A DNA stretch of 64,000 nt from Halpernia humi (lineage in GTDB: Bacteria > Bacteroidota > Bacteroidia > Flavobacteriales > Weeksellaceae): contig NZ_FNUS01000003.1 of the NCBI RefSeq assembly GCF_900108025.1, positions 186,001 to 250,000 of the forward strand, read 5' to 3'. How positions within the stretch are numbered: position 1 is the first letter of the stretch; each line of letters begins with the position of its first letter. Positions 43,124 to 52,435 of the stretch are shown piece by piece. Below the pieces are notes generated by a model. That model was not told where the DNA came from. It made no database searches and worked only from the letters and a program-made list of their open reading frames with translations. Both the position numbers and the translations under genes were made by a program.

Positions 43124-44052
43124 AAAATATTATTTTCCCAAAACCTTTACTTAAAGGCGCAAAAATCGCCATCATTTCTCCCGCCGGAGCGGTGCAAAAA
43201 ACAGCGGTAGAACCTACATTAAAGTTAATTGAATCAAATGGTTATGAAGCAGTTTTTGGAAAACATACTTTTGAAAAATATGAGCATGGCTATAATTATG
43301 CAGGCACAGAAAAAGAAAGAATTTCAGATTTGAATTGGGCTTTAAATGCACCAGAAATTTCTGCGATCTGGGCAACGCGCGGCGGTTACGGATGTATGCA
43401 TTTATTAGAAAAATTGGATTTAAAAGAATTTAAAAAAAATCCAAAATGGTATATCGGTTATTCAGATAACACGGTTATTCACAGTTATTTACTGAAAAAG
43501 GGTTTTGCATCTATCAATGGACAAACTTTAAAAACATCTTCTTTTGGCGTTTCAGACGAGAGTTATTCAGATATTTTTAAAATTTTAAAAGGAAAACTTC
43601 CAACTTATAAAACAACCGAAAATAAATTTAATAAAAAAGGAATTGCCGATGGAGAAATAGTTGGTGGAAATTTCGCTTTAATTTACGCGCTTTTAGGGAC
43701 GAAATTTTCCTTTAATTTTAAAGATAAAATTCTTTTTATTGAAGAAATTGGCGAAAACTTTTACGCTTTAGATCGCATGATGATGAGTTTAGAATTGGCC
43801 GGTGTTTTTAAAAAAATTAAAGGCTTAATTATCGGTGGAATGATCAATATGGGCGACGAAAAAGACAACAAAAATTATGAAAATAGTTTTGATGAAATGG
43901 CTTATCAAATTATTTCAGAACGCGTTTCTAAATACAGCTTCCCTACTCTTTTTGGCTTTCCAAATGGGCATATTTTTGAAAACAGACCTTTAATAATTGG
44001 CGCAAACATAAGGTTGAAAGTAGGAAAATCTAACGAAATAAAATATTTATAA
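43120..44052 (+). CDS. LD-carboxypeptidase (family S66)
   Basis: The 310-residue cytoplasmic protein has the S66 motifs: ISPAG near the N-terminus, ARGGYGCMHLL-type block, nucleophile S115 in GYSDNT, then FIEEIGENFYALDRMM and the C-terminal GFPNGH with the catalytic His. It removes the terminal D-Ala from muropeptide tetrapeptides during cell-wall recycling. It is translationally coupled to the LysE gene. Confidence 0.88.
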   Translation: MKNIIFPKPLLKGAKIAIISPAGAVQKTAVEPTLKLIESNGYEAVFGKHTFEKYEHGYNYAGTEKERISDLNWALNAPEISAIWATRGGYGCMHLLEKLDLKEFKKNPKWYIGYSDNTVIHSYLLKKGFASINGQTLKTSSFGVSDESYSDIFKILKGKLPTYKTTENKFNKKGIADGEIVGGNFALIYALLGTKFSFNFKDKILFIEEIGENFYALDRMMMSLELAGVFKKIKGLIIGGMINMGDEKDNKNYENSFDEMAYQIISERVSKYSFPTLFGFPNGHIFENRPLIIGANIRLKVGKSNEIKYL

Positions 44053-44056
44053 TAAG

Positions 44057-44407
44057 ATGGCTTATTCAAAATTTGCACTTATTTTTTTATTAATTTTTGC
44101 AGGATTAATGCATTTTTTAAAACCCTATTTTTTTATAAAAATAATACCAAGTTACGTTCCATTTCCTCTTAAAATGGTTTATATAAGTGGCGTTGTAGAA
44201 ATTTTATGTGGTTTGCTTTTGCTCTTTCCTCAAACTCAAAGTTTTGGTGCTTATCTTTCAATTCTTTTGTTTATTGCTGTTTTCCCTGCAAATATTGAGA
44301 TGGCAAAAGATTTTTATTTAATGCATCACAAATATTTTTGGCTCACAGTTTTAAGGCTTCCGTTGCAGTTTGTTTTAATTTGGTGGGCATATCAATTCGT
44401 GAAATAA
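44057..44407 (+). CDS. DoxX-like small membrane protein
   Basis: The 116-residue protein has four hydrophobic helices and the pattern AGLMHFLKP...IIPSYVPFP...VYISGVVEILCGLLLL...AVFPANIEM, characteristic of DoxX/MauE-like proteins widespread in Bacteroidota. Function unknown. Its stop shares one base with the YraN start (TAATG). Confidence 0.75.
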   Translation: MAYSKFALIFLLIFAGLMHFLKPYFFIKIIPSYVPFPLKMVYISGVVEILCGLLLLFPQTQSFGAYLSILLFIAVFPANIEMAKDFYLMHHKYFWLTVLRLPLQFVLIWWAYQFVK

Positions 44408-44778
44408 TGGCAGATCACAACGAATTTGGAAAATTAGCCGAAGAAATGGCCGTTAAATATTTAGAAGATTTAAAATATAAAATTTTGGCGCGCAATTACC
44501 GTTTTATGAAAGCGGAAATAGATATTATTGCAGAATTTGAAAACGAATTAGTCGTTGTAGAAGTAAAAGCCCGAAATTCTGACGCGTTTATAGAACCGCA
44601 AGAAGCGATTAATAAAAAGAAAATGCGCTTGCTGATTTCTGCGGCAAATGATTTTTCCGAAAATTATAAGCATGATTTAAACACCAGATTTGATGTCATC
44701 ACGATACTTCCAGACGAGCAAAATAAATTAGAAATCACCCATATTATCAATGCTTTTTTGAGTATTGATGGCAATTAA
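44407..44778 (+). CDS. yraN: YraN/UPF0102 family nuclease-fold protein
   Basis: The 123-residue protein has the PD-(D/E)XK-like core AEIDIIAEFENELVVVEVKAR and N-terminal GKLAEEMAVKYLE typical of UPF0102. A nuclease function is suggested by the fold but is not established for the family. I chose ATG 44407, because the ATG at 44338 lies deep inside the DoxX-like gene and the family starts at this position. Confidence 0.85.
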   Translation: MADHNEFGKLAEEMAVKYLEDLKYKILARNYRFMKAEIDIIAEFENELVVVEVKARNSDAFIEPQEAINKKKMRLLISAANDFSENYKHDLNTRFDVITILPDEQNKLEITHIINAFLSIDGN

Positions 44779-44805
44779 AAATAATAAATATATTTAATTT
44801 TAATA

Positions 44806-45558
44806 ATGAGAACAGCATTAATTACCGGCGCAACTTCCGGAATAGGCAAAGCAACAGCCAAACTTTTAGCAGCACAAAATTATAGGCTAATTCTCTGCGG
44901 AAGAAGAAAAGAAGCCTTAGAAGAATTAACCACGGAACTTTCTAATTATACTGAGGTTTTTAGTTTAAACTTTGATGTGCGCTCAAACGCAGAAGTTTCC
45001 GATGCATTTAAAACGCTTCCGAAAGAATGGCAAGAAATTGATGTTTTAATTAATAACGCCGGAAATGCACACGGTTTAGAACCAATGTCAGAGGGCAACG
45101 TAGAAGATTGGGACACGATGATTGATGGAAATGTAAAAGGACTTTTATACGTTTCGAAAGAAGTGATGCCACAGATGAAAAGGAGAAATTCTGGCCATAT
45201 TGTGAATATTTCTTCCGTTGCGGCGCTTCAAACTTATGCGAATGGCGTGGTATATTGCGCCTCAAAAAAGGCCGTAGATGTTATATCTGAAGGGATGCGT
45301 TTGGAACTTACAGAATTTAATATAAAAGTTTCCAATGTTCAGCCAGGAGCGGTAGAAACTGAATTTTCTAACATAAGATTTAAAGGCGATGAAGAACGCG
45401 CCGCAAAAGTTTATGACGGTTACGAAGCCTTAAAAGCGGAAGATATTGCAGATTTAATCGCTTATATTATCAACGCACCAAAGCACGTTTCAATCGCAAA
45501 TGTTTCCATTTTTCCCACAGCGCAGGCGGAACCAAGAACTATTTATAGAAGAACTTGA
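44806..45558 (+). CDS. short-chain dehydrogenase, YdfG-like
   Basis: This 250-residue protein has the NADP motif TGATSGIGKATA, NNAGNA, catalytic Ser in NISSVAA, YCASKKAVDVISEGMRLE, and the VQPGAVETEFSN block. Close relatives are NADP-dependent 3-hydroxy acid (L-allo-threonine) dehydrogenases; the physiological substrate here is inferred from similarity only. Confidence 0.8.
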   Translation: MRTALITGATSGIGKATAKLLAAQNYRLILCGRRKEALEELTTELSNYTEVFSLNFDVRSNAEVSDAFKTLPKEWQEIDVLINNAGNAHGLEPMSEGNVEDWDTMIDGNVKGLLYVSKEVMPQMKRRNSGHIVNISSVAALQTYANGVVYCASKKAVDVISEGMRLELTEFNIKVSNVQPGAVETEFSNIRFKGDEERAAKVYDGYEALKAEDIADLIAYIINAPKHVSIANVSIFPTAQAEPRTIYRRT

Positions 45559-45677
45559 AAATCTAATAGAAAAGAAATTGCAGAAATTCCGAAACTGAAA
45601 TCCTGATTTTAAAGAAATATTTATAACAAAACCCAATTGTTAAACCGTTACATTGTTAATTTGTTAGATTAAAAAAA

Positions 45678-46370
45678 ATGAAAATCCTCCACCTCGAAAC
45701 TTCCTCCAAAAATTGTTCTGTCGCTATTTCTGATGGCGAAGAATTGCTGTGTCTTTGCGAAGAAGTTTCAGAAAATTATAAACAATCCGAAAATTTGCAC
45801 ACTTTTGTAGAATGGGCTTTGGAAGGCGCTGAAATAAAACTGCAAGATTTAGACGCGGTTTGCCTCGGCAAAGGGCCAGGTTCTTACACAGGATTGAGAA
45901 TTGGTGCCGCTGCCGCAAAAGGCTTTTGCTTTGGTTTAAATATTCCACTAGTTTCGGTAGAATCCATGCATTCTATGGTTGAGCCATTTTTTAATGAAAA
46001 ATTTGAATTTATAATTCCGCTCATTGATGCGAGAAGAATGGAAGTTTATGCGGCAGTTTATAACAAAACCGGCGAAATGATTTCAAACACAGAAGCATTA
46101 ATTTTAGCAGAAAATTCTTTTGAAACCTTTAAAGATAAAAAAACACTGTTCGTAGGAGATGGCGCTGCGAAAACTAAAGAAATTTTACTAAATTCAGGGG
46201 GTTTTGAAGATTCAGATTTTAAGGCTCAAATTTATCCTTCAGCGCAATTTTTAATTAAAAAAGCGGTAGAAAAATTTAACAATAAAGATTTTGAAGACAT
46301 CGCATATTTCGAGCCTTTTTATCTCAAAGATTTTCAGGGGATAAAAGCGAAAAAAAGAGTGATAAATTAA
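45678..46370 (+). CDS. tsaB: tRNA threonylcarbamoyladenosine biosynthesis protein TsaB
   Basis: The 230-residue protein matches TsaB: LHLETSSKNCSVAIS, DAVCLGKGPGSYTGLRIG, and KGFCFGLNIPLVSVESM. With TsaD and TsaE it attaches threonylcarbamoyl to A37 of tRNAs reading ANN codons. It ends three bases from the convergent PorW/SprE gene, with no visible terminator between them. The 119-base upstream spacer has three TTGTTA repeats (about 45639-45666). Confidence 0.92.
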   Translation: MKILHLETSSKNCSVAISDGEELLCLCEEVSENYKQSENLHTFVEWALEGAEIKLQDLDAVCLGKGPGSYTGLRIGAAAAKGFCFGLNIPLVSVESMHSMVEPFFNEKFEFIIPLIDARRMEVYAAVYNKTGEMISNTEALILAENSFETFKDKKTLFVGDGAAKTKEILLNSGGFEDSDFKAQIYPSAQFLIKKAVEKFNNKDFEDIAYFEPFYLKDFQGIKAKKRVIN

Positions 46371-46373
46371 TTT

Positions 46374-48899
46374 TTAATAAGGAGGATTTTCTGACGGTTT
46401 AATTCTTTTTCTCGGCGGGCCACTTTCACCACTGCCATTGGTATTGATGCCTTGTGGATTGTTGGGGTTTCTAGAATCATCAATTCTTCGCTTTTCGGGA
46501 ATGGCTCTATTTTCAATTGGTTTGCCAGGCCCATTTGTATTTTGCCTGTTATCGTTTACATTTCCAGGTATTTTCTGGCCATTTTCATTAGTCATTTCCA
46601 CAGAAATATCACTTTTTAAATATTTCAACATTTCTTTGGCTTTTTCACCTTCTGGCGTTTTAGCATAATTTAAAGCAATTTGTTCTAATTGTAAAATCAT
46701 AATTTCTTTGCCCGAAGTTTTCCCCGCATTGAAGGCATTCAGCAAGGCAAATTTTGGCACCAAACCATCTTTCGGATATTTTGACAAGGCAGAATCTATC
46801 ACGGCTTTCGATTCTTCAAATTTCTCTTTTTCATATAAATCAAAAGCTTTCGAATACGTTTTTTCTACATCGGCTGAAGATTGCGAGAAGGTATTATTTT
46901 TCGGGTTTTTCACATATTCAGCATACGAACTGTATGGGAAGTCGCTCAAAATAATTTGTTTAGCGCGCTCTGCTGCGGCAGGATTTTTTTCATAATTCAT
47001 CGCAAATATTTGGTACAAAGCCTGCAATTTTACATCATCTTCGGGTTTATTATCTACCAAATCATATAAGGTTTTGGTGGCTAATTTTGTATTTCCAAAA
47101 TAGGCATCAAACATTCTTCCTAGGCCTAAACTTGCCGTGTCTCGCGCTTTTTTTAAGGCTAAAATTTCTGCGCCATCGGTTGGTATTTTTTCAATATAAA
47201 ATTCTGGTTCCAATCGCCGCGGATCTTTTGTTGAAGTTACGCCCAAAGCCTCATTTTTAAGATCTTGAATGCTAGTTGTGCGGGCAGAAGTTCGCCAATT
47301 ATCAATTAATGTTCGGTCGCCCCAAACGCGTTTAAAATCAGACTCACCTTTTGAAATGGCATTTTGATTCGCAAAATAAAAACCTTTTGAGCCTGAACCG
47401 CTTCCAAAATCTTGAAAATTATTTCCGCCCGATGTATTAAAAACTGAATTAGCATTGTAGTCACCCGTATCAAAACCTTTGCTGCGTTCGTCGCGTTTTT
47501 GCTGCGCCAGTTCTGCGTCTTCTTTTGCTTTTAGAGTAGCGATATATTTATTAAAGTAGGCCACTTTTTCTGGCTCTGTCATTTTAGCCAAATTTAAAAT
47601 GCTGTCATTTTTTTTAATTAAATAATAATTCGCCGTAAGTTTTTTAATGTTTTTAGATTGCTCTGCGAGCAAAATTTTGGTGGGTTGATAATTCATCACA
47701 GCCAAAGCAGAATCGTAATAAGCACCTGCAGAGAGATAATCGTCTTTTTCAAAATAAGATTTTCCGATTTCATAAAAATCCAAACCACGAATTTGCGGAT
47801 CCGATATTTTTTCCTTCAAAGATTTTGCAAAATACTCTTGCGCTTCATCTTTTTTCCCCGCTTTATTTGCCATTAATCCCAAAGCATAATAAAACTCGTT
47901 TTTCCGACTTTCATAAGTTCCTTTTTTGCTAATTTTTTCCAAATAAGTTTTCGCGCCATCATAATCGTCCTCTTTCCCGTTAAAGGTTTTCGCGATTTCT
48001 ACTTGTGCTTTCACTTCAAATTCAAAATCGTTGGCGTTTTTATAAGCCGTTACAAAACTTTCTCTCGCATCTTCATTTTTGCCCAAACTTGCTAGAATTT
48101 GCCCGCGTAAAAATGCAATTCTACTGCGGATTTTTCTGTTTTTATTTAAGGCGTAAGCGTTTGAAAGTTCATTGATGGCTTCATCTTTTTTACCAGATTT
48201 TAGTAGCATTTCAGAATAATAAAGGCTGGCCAGTTTGCGATATTTTTTTTTGATTTTATCCTTTTTTAAGTCTAAAAATAGTTCGTTCGAGCGGTAATAA
48301 TTTCCCATTTTAGAATAAGCAAGCGCTTCGTAAACCCTTGCTAAAGGAATTCTTTTGTCTTTTTTCATGTGGACAAAAATGTAATTTAATGCATCTAAAC
48401 TTTCTAAAGCTTTGTTATCATAAATGCGCGCTTGAGCCAAAATCAAATGCGCATCAAACATTTTTTTGTTTTTTTCTACACCGTTTTTTAGCACAGAATA
48501 TTTTTCAATTGCTTTTAAAGCTTTGGCTTCTGAAATTTGTAAAATTGAAACGCCCTTGCTGCCGCCATTGTTAAGGTTATCATTATCAATTTGTGACGGC
48601 GGACCGCTGCGCCCTACTGAAAATTGTGGTGCGTTTTCTTCAGGATTATTTTCATTTAAACCATTTAAAATTGAAGTATCATCTTCATAAGTAAGCAGTT
48701 GAATGTATGGTGCATAAAAGTTGTCTTTGTGTGCTGTTGTTCTGTTTTTTAATTCCGTTTCCAGCGCAGATTTGCTATTAAAAAGCGTGTTGTAATAGGT
48801 GAAAAAGCCTTTCATAAAAGTAGAATCACTCTTTTTCTTTCGCGTGGAGCAAGAAGCAAGGATTAATATTGAAATAAGAAAAAATAATAGTTTTTTCAT
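46374..48899 (-). CDS. porW: type IX secretion / gliding lipoprotein PorW (SprE)
   Basis: The 841-residue protein has a lipobox (ILASC, Cys17) and a helical N-terminal part rich in TPR-like units (YFNKYIATLKAKEDA, AQEYFAKSLKEK, AESFVTAYKNAND). The start TFMKGFFTYYNTLFNSKSALE matches the SprE/PorW family required for T9SS secretion and gliding. The C-terminal ~80 residues are Pro/Asn/Gly-rich and end in a basic stretch (PPRKRIKPSENPPY). It has its own promoter box and a leader similar to that of the MscS gene. Confidence 0.8.
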   Translation of the reverse strand: MKKLLFFLISILILASCSTRKKKSDSTFMKGFFTYYNTLFNSKSALETELKNRTTAHKDNFYAPYIQLLTYEDDTSILNGLNENNPEENAPQFSVGRSGPPSQIDNDNLNNGGSKGVSILQISEAKALKAIEKYSVLKNGVEKNKKMFDAHLILAQARIYDNKALESLDALNYIFVHMKKDKRIPLARVYEALAYSKMGNYYRSNELFLDLKKDKIKKKYRKLASLYYSEMLLKSGKKDEAINELSNAYALNKNRKIRSRIAFLRGQILASLGKNEDARESFVTAYKNANDFEFEVKAQVEIAKTFNGKEDDYDGAKTYLEKISKKGTYESRKNEFYYALGLMANKAGKKDEAQEYFAKSLKEKISDPQIRGLDFYEIGKSYFEKDDYLSAGAYYDSALAVMNYQPTKILLAEQSKNIKKLTANYYLIKKNDSILNLAKMTEPEKVAYFNKYIATLKAKEDAELAQQKRDERSKGFDTGDYNANSVFNTSGGNNFQDFGSGSGSKGFYFANQNAISKGESDFKRVWGDRTLIDNWRTSARTTSIQDLKNEALGVTSTKDPRRLEPEFYIEKIPTDGAEILALKKARDTASLGLGRMFDAYFGNTKLATKTLYDLVDNKPEDDVKLQALYQIFAMNYEKNPAAAERAKQIILSDFPYSSYAEYVKNPKNNTFSQSSADVEKTYSKAFDLYEKEKFEESKAVIDSALSKYPKDGLVPKFALLNAFNAGKTSGKEIMILQLEQIALNYAKTPEGEKAKEMLKYLKSDISVEMTNENGQKIPGNVNDNRQNTNGPGKPIENRAIPEKRRIDDSRNPNNPQGINTNGSGESGPPRKRIKPSENPPY

Positions 48900-48942
48900 T
48901 TGAAGTTATTTATTGTTTTCTAAAGACAAATATAATCGCCTA
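48900..48942 (-). promoter_or_regulatory. leader shared with the MscS gene
   Basis: These 43 bases directly upstream of the PorW/SprE start match 16240-16282 at 34 of 43 positions at the same distance from the start codon. Confidence 0.5.
48927..48934 (-). promoter_or_regulatory. -7 box (TATATTTG) for porW
   Basis: On the minus strand this is a perfect TAnnTTTG match, 27 bases before the start codon, inside the shared leader. Confidence 0.55.
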
Positions 48943-49224
48943 GAAACGTCGTGGGTGTTTGTTTTGAAGATTGAAGTTAGCGGTTTCATAAATAGAAATA
49001 TAACAACAGAAAGCCGTTTTTAGTATAATTTTAGTCAGAATTTCTGTAAAAATAGCAAATTTTTGTTTGAATTAAATTATGAATCGAGATAATTCGAGTT
49101 GGCTTAAAATGCATAGGAAAGAAACGCTGTATATTCTAAATTTTTTTTGATTTTAAAAAGAAGAACGTGATTTTGTAAGCAAATTGAATTCAAATTCTTT
49201 GTATTGTTAAAAAGGGTTTTAATT
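48943..49224. other. AT-rich spacer upstream of porW
   Basis: No gene is visible; the longest frame here is a 23-codon ORF at 49079-49150 without support. Together with the shared leader it makes a 325-base gap between the porW start and the Maf stop. Confidence 0.4.
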
Positions 49225-49788
49225 TTATCCCGCCATTATATTTTCGAGCATTTCATAAACCAAATGCGTCGGAAAACCCATAATTGTGTAGAAATTGCCT
49301 TCAATTTTTTTTATTTTCGCCATTCCAAGCCAATCCTGAACGCCGTAACTCCCAGCTTTGTCTAAAACTTGATAATTATTAATGTAATGATCGATTTCAG
49401 CATTATTTATTTCATCAAAATAAACTTTCGCAACATCGCTTTTTGTAATTAATTTTTTTGATGTTTTAATCGTAATTGCGGTGAAAACCAGGTGTGACTT
49501 ACCCGACAATTTTTTTAACATCAAAACCGCATCTTCTTTTGAATTTGGTTTTCCTAAAATTTCTCCGTTGATCACCACAACGGTGTCTGCGGTTATTAAA
49601 ATTTCATCTTCTTTTAAAACCCGAAAACTTCCGGATTTTAATTCAGATAAATAAGCAGCAACATTTTCTGGCTTTAAATTTTGGGGATAGATTTCTTCAC
49701 AGTTTATTTTAACCGTTTCAAAAGAATAGCCGAGTTTATCTAATAATTCTTTTCTGCGTGGCGATTCAGAACCTAATAATACTTTCAT
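49225..49788 (-). CDS. maf: Maf-like nucleoside triphosphate pyrophosphatase
   Basis: The 187-residue protein has the Maf/HAM1-like N-terminus GSESPRRKELL, then ITADTVVVING, GKPNSKEDA, and DKAGSYGVQDWLGMAKIKKIEG. It hydrolyses non-canonical or specific nucleotides (dTTP/UTP in the YhdE group). It directly follows a KdsC-like phosphatase with a one-base gap. Confidence 0.9.
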   Translation of the reverse strand: MKVLLGSESPRRKELLDKLGYSFETVKINCEEIYPQNLKPENVAAYLSELKSGSFRVLKEDEILITADTVVVINGEILGKPNSKEDAVLMLKKLSGKSHLVFTAITIKTSKKLITKSDVAKVYFDEINNAEIDHYINNYQVLDKAGSYGVQDWLGMAKIKKIEGNFYTIMGFPTHLVYEMLENIMAG

Positions 49789-49789
49789 T

Positions 49790-50308
49790 TTAAGTAGATT
49801 GTGTATCGTCTTCGTGCCATTTTCCCTGCACTTTCATCACTTGTTCTATCACGTCTCGAACGGCGCCTTTTCCACCTTCAATGGGTGAAATATAATCTGA
49901 AATTTGCTTTACATCCGGAACGGCATTTTTCGAACAAGCCGAAATGGCCGCCAATTTCATCATACCAACATCTGGAACATCGTCTCCCATTATCAATATT
50001 TCGTCATCATTAAGATGGTGTTTAGATTTAAAATTTTGATAATCAGCAAGTTTATTGGGAGATTTTGGGTAGTAATCTTCAATCCCCAAATATTCTAAAC
50101 GGTTTTTTACCATCGCATCATTTCCGCCGGTGATCACGCCAATTTTGTAGTTGGCTTTCACAGCTTTCACCACGGCTAAACCATCCAGAACATTCATGAC
50201 TCGCGCCATATTTCCTTCTGGCAAAAGATAAACGCTTCCGTCGGTAAAAACGCCATCTACATCAAAAACGAAGGCGGTTATATCTTTTAATTTATTTTTA
50301 TAACTCAT
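49790..50308 (-). CDS. KdsC-like HAD phosphatase
   Basis: This 172-residue HAD protein is of the capless C0 subclass. Motif I is FVFDVDGVFTDG with D16 and D18, followed by GVITGGND (motif II), and MGDDVPDVGMM (motif IV). It fits 3-deoxy-manno-octulosonate 8-phosphate phosphatase or related sugar-acid phosphatases; kdsA/kdsB are not adjacent, so the exact substrate is uncertain. It overlaps the DUF2520 gene by 11 bases. Confidence 0.8.
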   Translation of the reverse strand: MSYKNKLKDITAFVFDVDGVFTDGSVYLLPEGNMARVMNVLDGLAVVKAVKANYKIGVITGGNDAMVKNRLEYLGIEDYYPKSPNKLADYQNFKSKHHLNDDEILIMGDDVPDVGMMKLAAISACSKNAVPDVKQISDYISPIEGGKGAVRDVIEQVMKVQGKWHEDDTQST

Positions 50309-51056
50309 TTTTATACATGTCTTTTATGGAAATATTCATTGTTTTATAAATTGCTTTTGCGTCTTTATCTTTAATTAATTTTTCGTGAGATTCTATAATT
50401 TTTTCATCGCCACGAAACGCAGGACCGGTTTGTGCTAATTTGGGTTCAATTTTGTAAATTTTATCTACCGTTTCTTTTATTAATGGTAGAAAATACTCGA
50501 ACGGAATCTCTTGGGAGTCTGAAATTTCTTTCGCTTTGGCAAAAAGGTGATTGGTAAAATTACACGCAAAAACCGCGGTTAAATGGATGTATTTTCGCTG
50601 TTCGAAATTGGAATTTAAAACTTTTTTAGAAATTTTCTGCGCAATGCTATTCATTAAATTAAAATCTGCCTCATTTTCGGCTTCCAAAAAAAATGGAATC
50701 TCGCTATAAACTAAATCTTTAGTTTTAGAAAAAGTTTGTAAAGGATAAAAACAAGCCTTTCTGTAATTTCCGTTTAATTTTTCCTTTTCTAGAGAGCCAG
50801 AAGTATGCGCAACCAAACAATTTGTTTTAGTAATAAGTTTTGAAACATCTGCAATAGAATCATCTTTAACAGCGATAATATAGAAGTCTGCATCTGCTAT
50901 TTCGCTTGTAGAAAACGGAATCTGCAATTCATTAGAAATTACTTTCAAATCTTTTTCATTTCTACCGAAAATTTGCGCAACAGGAATTCCACCTTGTGTA
51001 AAGGCTTTTGCTAAATGATAAGCCACGTTTCCAGAACCGATGATTACTATTTTCAT
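50298..51056 (-). CDS. DUF2520 Rossmann-fold protein
   Basis: This 252-residue protein has an N-terminal Rossmann domain (IIGSGNVAYHLAKAF) and a C-terminal helical dimerisation domain with the HLTAVFACNFTNHLFA block typical of Rossmann-like/DUF2520 proteins. It resembles ketopantoate or pyrroline-carboxylate reductases in fold, but the substrate is unknown. It is the first gene of the three-gene unit with the KdsC-like and Maf genes. Confidence 0.75.
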   Translation of the reverse strand: MKIVIIGSGNVAYHLAKAFTQGGIPVAQIFGRNEKDLKVISNELQIPFSTSEIADADFYIIAVKDDSIADVSKLITKTNCLVAHTSGSLEKEKLNGNYRKACFYPLQTFSKTKDLVYSEIPFFLEAENEADFNLMNSIAQKISKKVLNSNFEQRKYIHLTAVFACNFTNHLFAKAKEISDSQEIPFEYFLPLIKETVDKIYKIEPKLAQTGPAFRGDEKIIESHEKLIKDKDAKAIYKTMNISIKDMYKNEL

Positions 51057-51060
51057 TAAG

Positions 51061-51068
51061 CAAAGATA
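51061..51068 (-). promoter_or_regulatory. -7 box (TATCTTTG), almost abutting the start codon
   Basis: On the minus strand this perfect TAnnTTTG match ends 4 bases before the DUF2520 ATG, suggesting a leaderless or nearly leaderless message. Confidence 0.5.
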
Positions 51069-51295
51069 AAGAAATCAGAAATGAGCGAGTTTCTATTTTT
51101 AGTTAAAAAACCATTTTCACGCCTCAAAAAATTTCTGTTGCGGATAAAATTATGCAGATGGAGGTTTTCTTAGAAGAATTTAAAAATACTTTCTAAATTC
51201 GTGGTCTAAACTTTGATATTAGTCTTTTTTGGAAATAATTAAAAATCCATTTAACTTTTTAGTAATATTACAATCAAAACCATGTACACGTCCCG

Positions 51296-51853
51296 ATGAA
51301 GGTTACAGAAAAAGAAATTATAGAATGGATGTCGCATCCAAGAAGCCAAGAAAAGGGACTTCGGGCTTTAATGGATACCCATCAAAGCAGGCTTTATTGG
51401 CATATAAGAAGATTGATTGTAGATCATTCTCTTGCGCAAGATGTTTTGCAAGATACATTTATAAAAGCGTTTCAAAACTTTCATCAGTTTAAAAAAGAAA
51501 GCAAATTGTACACTTGGCTTTATAGGATTGCTACTAATGAAGCACTTCAGCAACTAAACAAGATGAAAAAAATGCAAAAAACAGATGAAGATGCAGAATA
51601 CCATTTGCAAAACTTGACGGCCGAAAACGCAAGTGCGACAGGCGAAGAGATAGAAATAATTTTGCAGAAAGCCATTCATACGTTGCCAGACAAACAGAAA
51701 TTGGTTTTCACATTGCGCTATTATGATGAATTGCCTTACGAAGAAATTTCGAATATTTTGGAGATGTCGGTTGGGACTTGCAAAACCAATTACCATTATG
51801 CCAAGCAAAAAATTGAAGAGTATATAAAAACAAACGCCGAAGAAATTGATTGA
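51296..51853 (+). CDS. ECF-type RNA polymerase sigma factor
   Basis: The 185-residue sigma-70 family protein has region 2 (DHSLAQDVLQDTFIKAFQNF and TWLYRIATNEALQQL) and region 4 with a helix-turn-helix (YDELPYEEISNILEMSVGTCKTNYH). No regulator of anti-sigma type with a FecR domain is adjacent; instead it overlaps the start of a membrane protein (ATGA, 51850-51853), the probable anti-sigma factor. Confidence 0.88.
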   Translation: MKVTEKEIIEWMSHPRSQEKGLRALMDTHQSRLYWHIRRLIVDHSLAQDVLQDTFIKAFQNFHQFKKESKLYTWLYRIATNEALQQLNKMKKMQKTDEDAEYHLQNLTAENASATGEEIEIILQKAIHTLPDKQKLVFTLRYYDELPYEEISNILEMSVGTCKTNYHYAKQKIEEYIKTNAEEID

Positions 51854-52425
51854 TGAAAAATTTTGATATAGAAAAATTAGACCGAAAAACACCTTACGAT
51901 TTACCCGAAAATACATTTGCGGAAATCCAAAGGAATGTTTTTGACAAGGTAGAGATTAAAAAAGAAACACCTATTTTTAGTCTGAAATGGATTTATGCTG
52001 CCGCCGCAGTAATATTATTAATTGTGAGCGCAAATTTTTTGATTAATTTTAATAAAAATGATGGATCACAAAACGTTAAAATGGCCAGTAAAAATGTTGT
52101 AGTTCCGCAAGAAAATAGCGAAGTGCAATCTTTCGCACAAACAACGGAAAAGCCAGCAGTTGAAAAAACTGAAAAAGCAAATTTAACTTCTACTCCTATT
52201 TCGCATCACACTGCAAACCATCAACTTGCAAAAAACGAAAATTCAAAATCAGTAAAAAGCGCAGATTTGGTAGCAGTAAAAGCGAATACATCTAAAACAA
52301 AGACTACAATTATGCCACCAACTGAAGCGCAGATTGATGAAGTTTTAAATGGATTTTCTTCCGCTGAAATTGCGTCTTTAAGTAATAATTCTGAACAAGA
52401 TGTTTATTTAGATTTGTATAATTAA
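51850..52425 (+). CDS. single-pass membrane protein, probable anti-sigma factor
   Basis: The 191-residue protein has a cytoplasmic N-terminus (~1-40, with YDLPENTFAEIQRNVFDKVE), one membrane helix (~44-62, WIYAAAAVILLIV), and a Ser/Thr/Lys-rich extracytoplasmic part. The position coupled to the sigma gene and the topology suggest an anti-sigma factor, but there is no recognisable zinc anti-sigma motif (HxxxCxxC), so the role is inferred. Confidence 0.65.
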   Translation: MMKNFDIEKLDRKTPYDLPENTFAEIQRNVFDKVEIKKETPIFSLKWIYAAAAVILLIVSANFLINFNKNDGSQNVKMASKNVVVPQENSEVQSFAQTTEKPAVEKTEKANLTSTPISHHTANHQLAKNENSKSVKSADLVAVKANTSKTKTTIMPPTEAQIDEVLNGFSSAEIASLSNNSEQDVYLDLYN

Positions 52426-52435
52426 TTTTAAAAAA

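Noticed and set aside
51554-51916. 120-codon minus-strand frame over the sigma factor
   Set aside because: Covers region 4 of a clear ECF sigma gene on the other strand; Phe/Leu-rich shadow.
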